The notes under the pieces were generated by a model. That model searched no databases. It had not been told where the DNA came from and saw only the letters and a program-made list of their open reading frames with translations. Positions 5,958-8,353 of a stretch of DNA of 8,353 nt are shown in pieces; position 1 is the first letter of the stretch, and each line of letters begins with the position of its first letter. The DNA lies in contig WGBZ01000109.1 of assembly GCA_015494035.1 (NCBI GenBank), positions 1 to 8,353 of the forward strand. The letters run 5' to 3'. The stretch comes from Lysobacterales bacterium. Lineage in GTDB: Bacteria > Pseudomonadota > Gammaproteobacteria > Xanthomonadales > Marinicellaceae. A program made the translations under genes and the position numbers.

Positions 5958-6844
5958 AGGCCTTCCTCAGCCAGCGAAAGCAGGTATTGGCCATAGCCGT
6001 TTTTGGCAATGGGCCGGGCCAGTTCACGCAATTGGTTGGTGTCTATCCAGCCATTGCGAAAGGCCAGTTCTTCCGGGCAGGCCACCTTGATGCCCTGGCG
6101 CTTCTCAATGGTGGATATAAACAGGCCGGCATCCATCAGGGAATCGTGGGTGCCGGTGTCCAGCCAGGCATAGCCACGGCTCATCAGCTCCACATTCAAC
6201 TGGCCTTTTTCCAGATAAACCTTGTTCAGGTCGGTGATCTCCAGCTCGCCGCGTGGCGAAGGCGTGAGCTGTCGCGCATACTCACTGGCCTTTCCGTCGT
6301 AAAAATACAAGCCGGTGACGGCATAGGGGCTGGCCGGGTTGTCGGGTTTTTCTTCCAGGCCAATGACCTTGCCGGTGTGATCGAATTCAGCCACGCCATA
6401 GCGTTCCGGGTCGCTGACGCGATAACCGAACACGGTGGCGCCTTCCGTGCGCGCATTGGCGCGATCCAGTAGCTCGGTCATGCCAGCGCCGTAAAAAATG
6501 TTGTCGCCCAGAATCAGGCAGGACGGCTCGCCATTGACAAATTCTTCGCCAATCAGGTAGGCCTGCGCCAAGCCGCCTGGTTCCGGCTGTACGGCATAAT
6601 GAAGCTGGAGCCCCCACTGGCTGCCATCGCCGAGGAGGTTTTTGAATAACTGTTGTTCGTGGGGGGTGTTAATGATGAGAATTTCGCGTATGCCTGCCTG
6701 CATCAGTACGCTCAACGGGTAATAAATCATCGGCTTGTCATACACCGGCAGCAGTTGCTTGGAAACCGAGCGCGTCAAGGGGTAAAGGCGGGTGCCCGAA
6801 CCACCGGCCAGAATAATACCTTTGCGGGAAATAGGCTGAGTCAT
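5954..6844 (-). CDS. rfbA: Glucose-1-phosphate thymidylyltransferase
   Basis: A 296-residue nucleotidyltransferase for the first step of dTDP-rhamnose synthesis, joining glucose-1-P and dTTP. It has [11 protein letters not shown] (14-24), [18 protein letters not shown] (28-45), LGDNIFYG (112-119, metal Asp), EEKP (164-167), [10 protein letters not shown] (198-207) and [10 protein letters not shown] (227-236), all diagnostic of RmlA. ATG overlaps the rfbB stop by 4 bases (ATGA), with a modest AAGG 9 bases upstream. An ATG at 6940 in the same frame lies inside rfbB and is not used. Allosteric feedback by dTDP-rhamnose is known for this family. Synonym rmlA. Confidence 0.97.
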   Translation of the reverse strand: MTQPISRKGIILAGGSGTRLYPLTRSVSKQLLPVYDKPMIYYPLSVLMQAGIREILIINTPHEQQLFKNLLGDGSQWGLQLHYAVQPEPGGLAQAYLIGEEFVNGEPSCLILGDNIFYGAGMTELLDRANARTEGATVFGYRVSDPERYGVAEFDHTGKVIGLEEKPDNPASPYAVTGLYFYDGKASEYARQLTPSPRGELEITDLNKVYLEKGQLNVELMSRGYAWLDTGTHDSLMDAGLFISTIEKRQGIKVACPEELAFRNGWIDTNQLRELARPIAKNGYGQYLLSLAEEGL

Positions 6845-7917
6845 GCGGAGGCCTTTTGGGTGGTTGTGGTGCCCAGTCGCTGGCCCTGGTAGGAGCCATC
6901 CTGAACCCGCTGCACCCAGTCGCGGTTGTCCAGGTACCATTGCACGGTTTTTTCCAGGCCGCTGGCAAAGTCTTCCTGTGGCCGCCAGCCTAGTTGTGTT
7001 TGCAGTTTGGATGAGTCGATGGCGTAGCGCCGGTCGTGACCGGGCCGGTCCTGGATAAAAGTAATCAGATCACGCCGATTGAGTCCTGTAACCGGGCGTT
7101 TTTCGTCCAGTACATCGCAAATGGCTTGCACCACTTCCAGATTGGTTTTCTCCGCGTTACCGCCCACGTTATAGGTTTGCCCGGGACTGCCTTTTTCCAG
7201 CACGGTTTCAATGGCCTTGCAGTGATCGGTCACATATAACCAGTCGCGCACGTTGAGACCGTCGCCGTAAACCGGCAGGGGTTCACCACGCAGGGCCTTT
7301 TCGATTATGAGTGGAATCAGTTTTTCAGGAAACTGGTAAGGGCCGTAGTTATTGGAACAGTTGGTGATTAACGTGGGCAGCCCGTAGGTATGATGCCAGG
7401 CGCGCACCAGGTGATCAGAGGCGGCTTTGGAGGCGGAATAGGGTGAGCTGGGGTAGTAAGGGGTTTCCTCGGTGAACAGCCCGGTCTCGCCCAGTGACCC
7501 GTACACTTCATCGGTGGACACGTGCAGAAAGCGGAAGTCTTGCGCCTTGTCTGCCGGCAAGGCGCGAAAATGGCGCAGGGACTCTTCCAGCAGGGTAAAC
7601 GTGCCATTGATGTTGGTTTCTATGAAATCGGCCGGGCCGTCAATGGAGCGATCCACATGGCTTTCGGCCGCAAAGTGCACCACCGCATCGGGCTGGTATT
7701 CGGCCAGCAGGCGCGCCACCAGTGTGCCGTCGTTAATGTCGCCATGCACAAACACATGGTTGGGGTGCTCACGCAGCGGTTGCAGGGTGTCCAGATTGCC
7801 CGCGTAGGTGAGTTTGTCGAGGGTGATGATGCGGTGGCCATTGCGCAAGGCATTCCGCAAGACAAAATTGCCGCCAATAAAGCCCGCGCCGCCGGTAATC
7901 AGCCAGGTTTTCTGCAT
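6841..7917 (-). CDS. rfbB: dTDP-glucose 4,6-dehydratase
   Basis: A 358-residue extended short-chain dehydrogenase that makes dTDP-4-keto-6-deoxyglucose with bound NAD. It shows GGAGFIG (9-15), [12 protein letters not shown] (81-92), the catalytic TDE (135-137) in STDEVYG, YxxxK at 160-164 (YSASK), [17 protein letters not shown], and [11 protein letters not shown], typical of RmlB. The frame stays open upstream to 8334, but homology begins at [10 protein letters not shown], so ATG at 7917 is chosen. Its ribosome-binding site is weak (GGA 9 bases upstream). It is the first gene of the operon and so next to its likely promoter. Synonym rmlB. Confidence 0.97.
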   Translation of the reverse strand: MQKTWLITGGAGFIGGNFVLRNALRNGHRIITLDKLTYAGNLDTLQPLREHPNHVFVHGDINDGTLVARLLAEYQPDAVVHFAAESHVDRSIDGPADFIETNINGTFTLLEESLRHFRALPADKAQDFRFLHVSTDEVYGSLGETGLFTEETPYYPSSPYSASKAASDHLVRAWHHTYGLPTLITNCSNNYGPYQFPEKLIPLIIEKALRGEPLPVYGDGLNVRDWLYVTDHCKAIETVLEKGSPGQTYNVGGNAEKTNLEVVQAICDVLDEKRPVTGLNRRDLITFIQDRPGHDRRYAIDSSKLQTQLGWRPQEDFASGLEKTVQWYLDNRDWVQRVQDGSYQGQRLGTTTTQKASA

Positions 7918-7945
7918 GTGATTCAGTCCGTAAAACCAGCCGCAT

Positions 7946-7980
7946 ATCTTACCACAGCAGGTAGTTAAAACCGCATTATG
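7946..7980 (-). promoter_or_regulatory. Candidate promoter region of the rfb operon
   Basis: On the minus strand two -10-like hexamers precede rfbB: CATAAT (7980-7975, one mismatch to consensus) and TAAGAT (7951-7946) preceded by TGG, an extended -10 form. Neither has a convincing -35. A promoter is expected here because rfbB is the first leftward gene and its neighbour diverges. The exact site is not resolved. Confidence 0.3.
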
Positions 7981-8019
7981 CCGCCGCAGGCAGGCGCTGG
8001 CCGAAGTGCTTGGGCGACG

Positions 8020-8028
8020 TGCTAGAAT
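8020..8028 (+). promoter_or_regulatory. Extended -10 promoter of the methyltransferase gene
   Basis: TGC followed by TAGAAT (8023-8028, five of six bases match TATAAT) forms an extended -10 element, which can work without a good -35. No clear -35 is seen. Transcription would start near 8035, giving a very short leader ahead of the AGGAGG at 8041. Confidence 0.5.
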
Positions 8029-8040
8029 TGCCCCTTTTTC

Positions 8041-8046
8041 AGGAGG
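8041..8046 (+). promoter_or_regulatory. Strong Shine-Dalgarno site setting the methyltransferase start
   Basis: AGGAGG, the full anti-16S match, lies 6 bases before GTG at 8053. It fixes the start codon of a gene that has no nearby ATG. Confidence 0.8.
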
Positions 8047-8052
8047 CCTGGC

Positions 8053-8353
8053 GTGGCCATTACCGATCCAAAACTGATCGAACAATACCGGCATATTCAC
8101 AAAACCAGCCGTTTTGGTGTTTCTGCGCATGAATTTGAAGCACAGATTCAGGCCTGTGTCGTGGATCTCAAGCCGGAGGTGATCCTTGAGTATGGCTGTG
8201 GTCAGAGTCGTCTGTACCAGACCCTGGAAACGGGCGGGGTGGATTTTGTTCGCTACGACCCCTCTATCCCGGCGCTGGCAGATCTGACCATCGAACAGGC
8301 CGATTTGATCATTAACACCGATGTGCTGGAACACATTCCCGCCGATGATCTGG
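8053..8353 (+). CDS. Class I SAM-dependent methyltransferase, partial (first 100 residues)
   Basis: An open frame from GTG at 8053 runs off the right edge after 100 codons without a stop. Residues 44-52 (ILEYGCGQS) form methyltransferase motif I, with the E/DxGxG glycine loop that binds S-adenosylmethionine. YDPS (68-71) fits the acidic residue that contacts the ribose at the end of strand 2. [13 protein letters not shown] (84-96) matches the motif around strand 4 (D-VLEH-P). The substrate cannot be told from this part. It is transcribed divergently from the rfb operon, which would fit a role in modifying a sugar or lipid of the same polysaccharide, but that is only context. Confidence 0.75.
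   Translation, partial: MAITDPKLIEQYRHIHKTSRFGVSAHEFEAQIQACVVDLKPEVILEYGCGQSRLYQTLETGGVDFVRYDPSIPALADLTIEQADLIINTDVLEHIPADDL

Noticed and set aside
7918..8334. N-terminal extension of rfbB by 139 residues
   Set aside because: The extension is antisense to the methyltransferase gene and covers the divergent promoter region; RmlB homology begins at the ATG at 7917.

Overview
The window comes from a Gram-negative bacterium, probably a proteobacterium. The O-antigen-type sugar-nucleotide operon and the CysQ sequence look gammaproteobacterial, while the NAD kinase is of the short type I associate with alphaproteobacteria. The host assignment is therefore an inference. The DNA is moderately GC-rich and densely coded.

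Left part (1-1250): one short gene, an NAD kinase (327-1085, + strand), sits between two copies of a ~161-bp foldback repeat (17-177 and 1085-1246) that are roughly 89% identical by eye. The second copy has perfect 19-bp terminal inverted repeats (TIRs) and TA on both sides, which is the anatomy of a MITE (a small non-autonomous transposable element). Part of a third copy abuts the first at 1-16, and a 13-bp TIR end recurs at 291-303 inside the nadK promoter region. The second copy lies exactly between nadK and the convergent cysQ, and the junction base pairs form the TAG stop codon of both genes.

Central part (1246-7917, all - strand): a seven-gene, tightly coupled operon transcribed from high to low coordinates: rfbB, rfbA, rfbC, rfbD, a bifunctional mannose-1-phosphate guanylyltransferase/mannose-6-phosphate isomerase, an inositol-monophosphatase-family phosphatase (HisN-like) and cysQ. 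The first four make dTDP-L-rhamnose from glucose-1-phosphate. The fifth makes GDP-mannose from fructose-6-phosphate together with a phosphomannomutase not seen here. The first five genes overlap by 1-4 bases (ATGA, GTGA, ATGA, TGATG), so they are probably translated as a unit for surface polysaccharide or LPS O-chain synthesis. The two phosphatases at the end are paralogues; CysQ would recycle 3'-phosphoadenosine 5'-phosphate.

Right edge (7918-8353): a divergent intergenic region with an extended -10 promoter reading rightward, then the first 100 codons of a class I SAM-dependent methyltransferase with a GTG start and a perfect AGGAGG ribosome-binding site.

Most of the window is ordinary polysaccharide-precursor biosynthesis. 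The unusual part is the repeat-bounded nadK locus: a foldback element that supplies stop codons to two convergent genes, and a nadK promoter that overlaps an element end.
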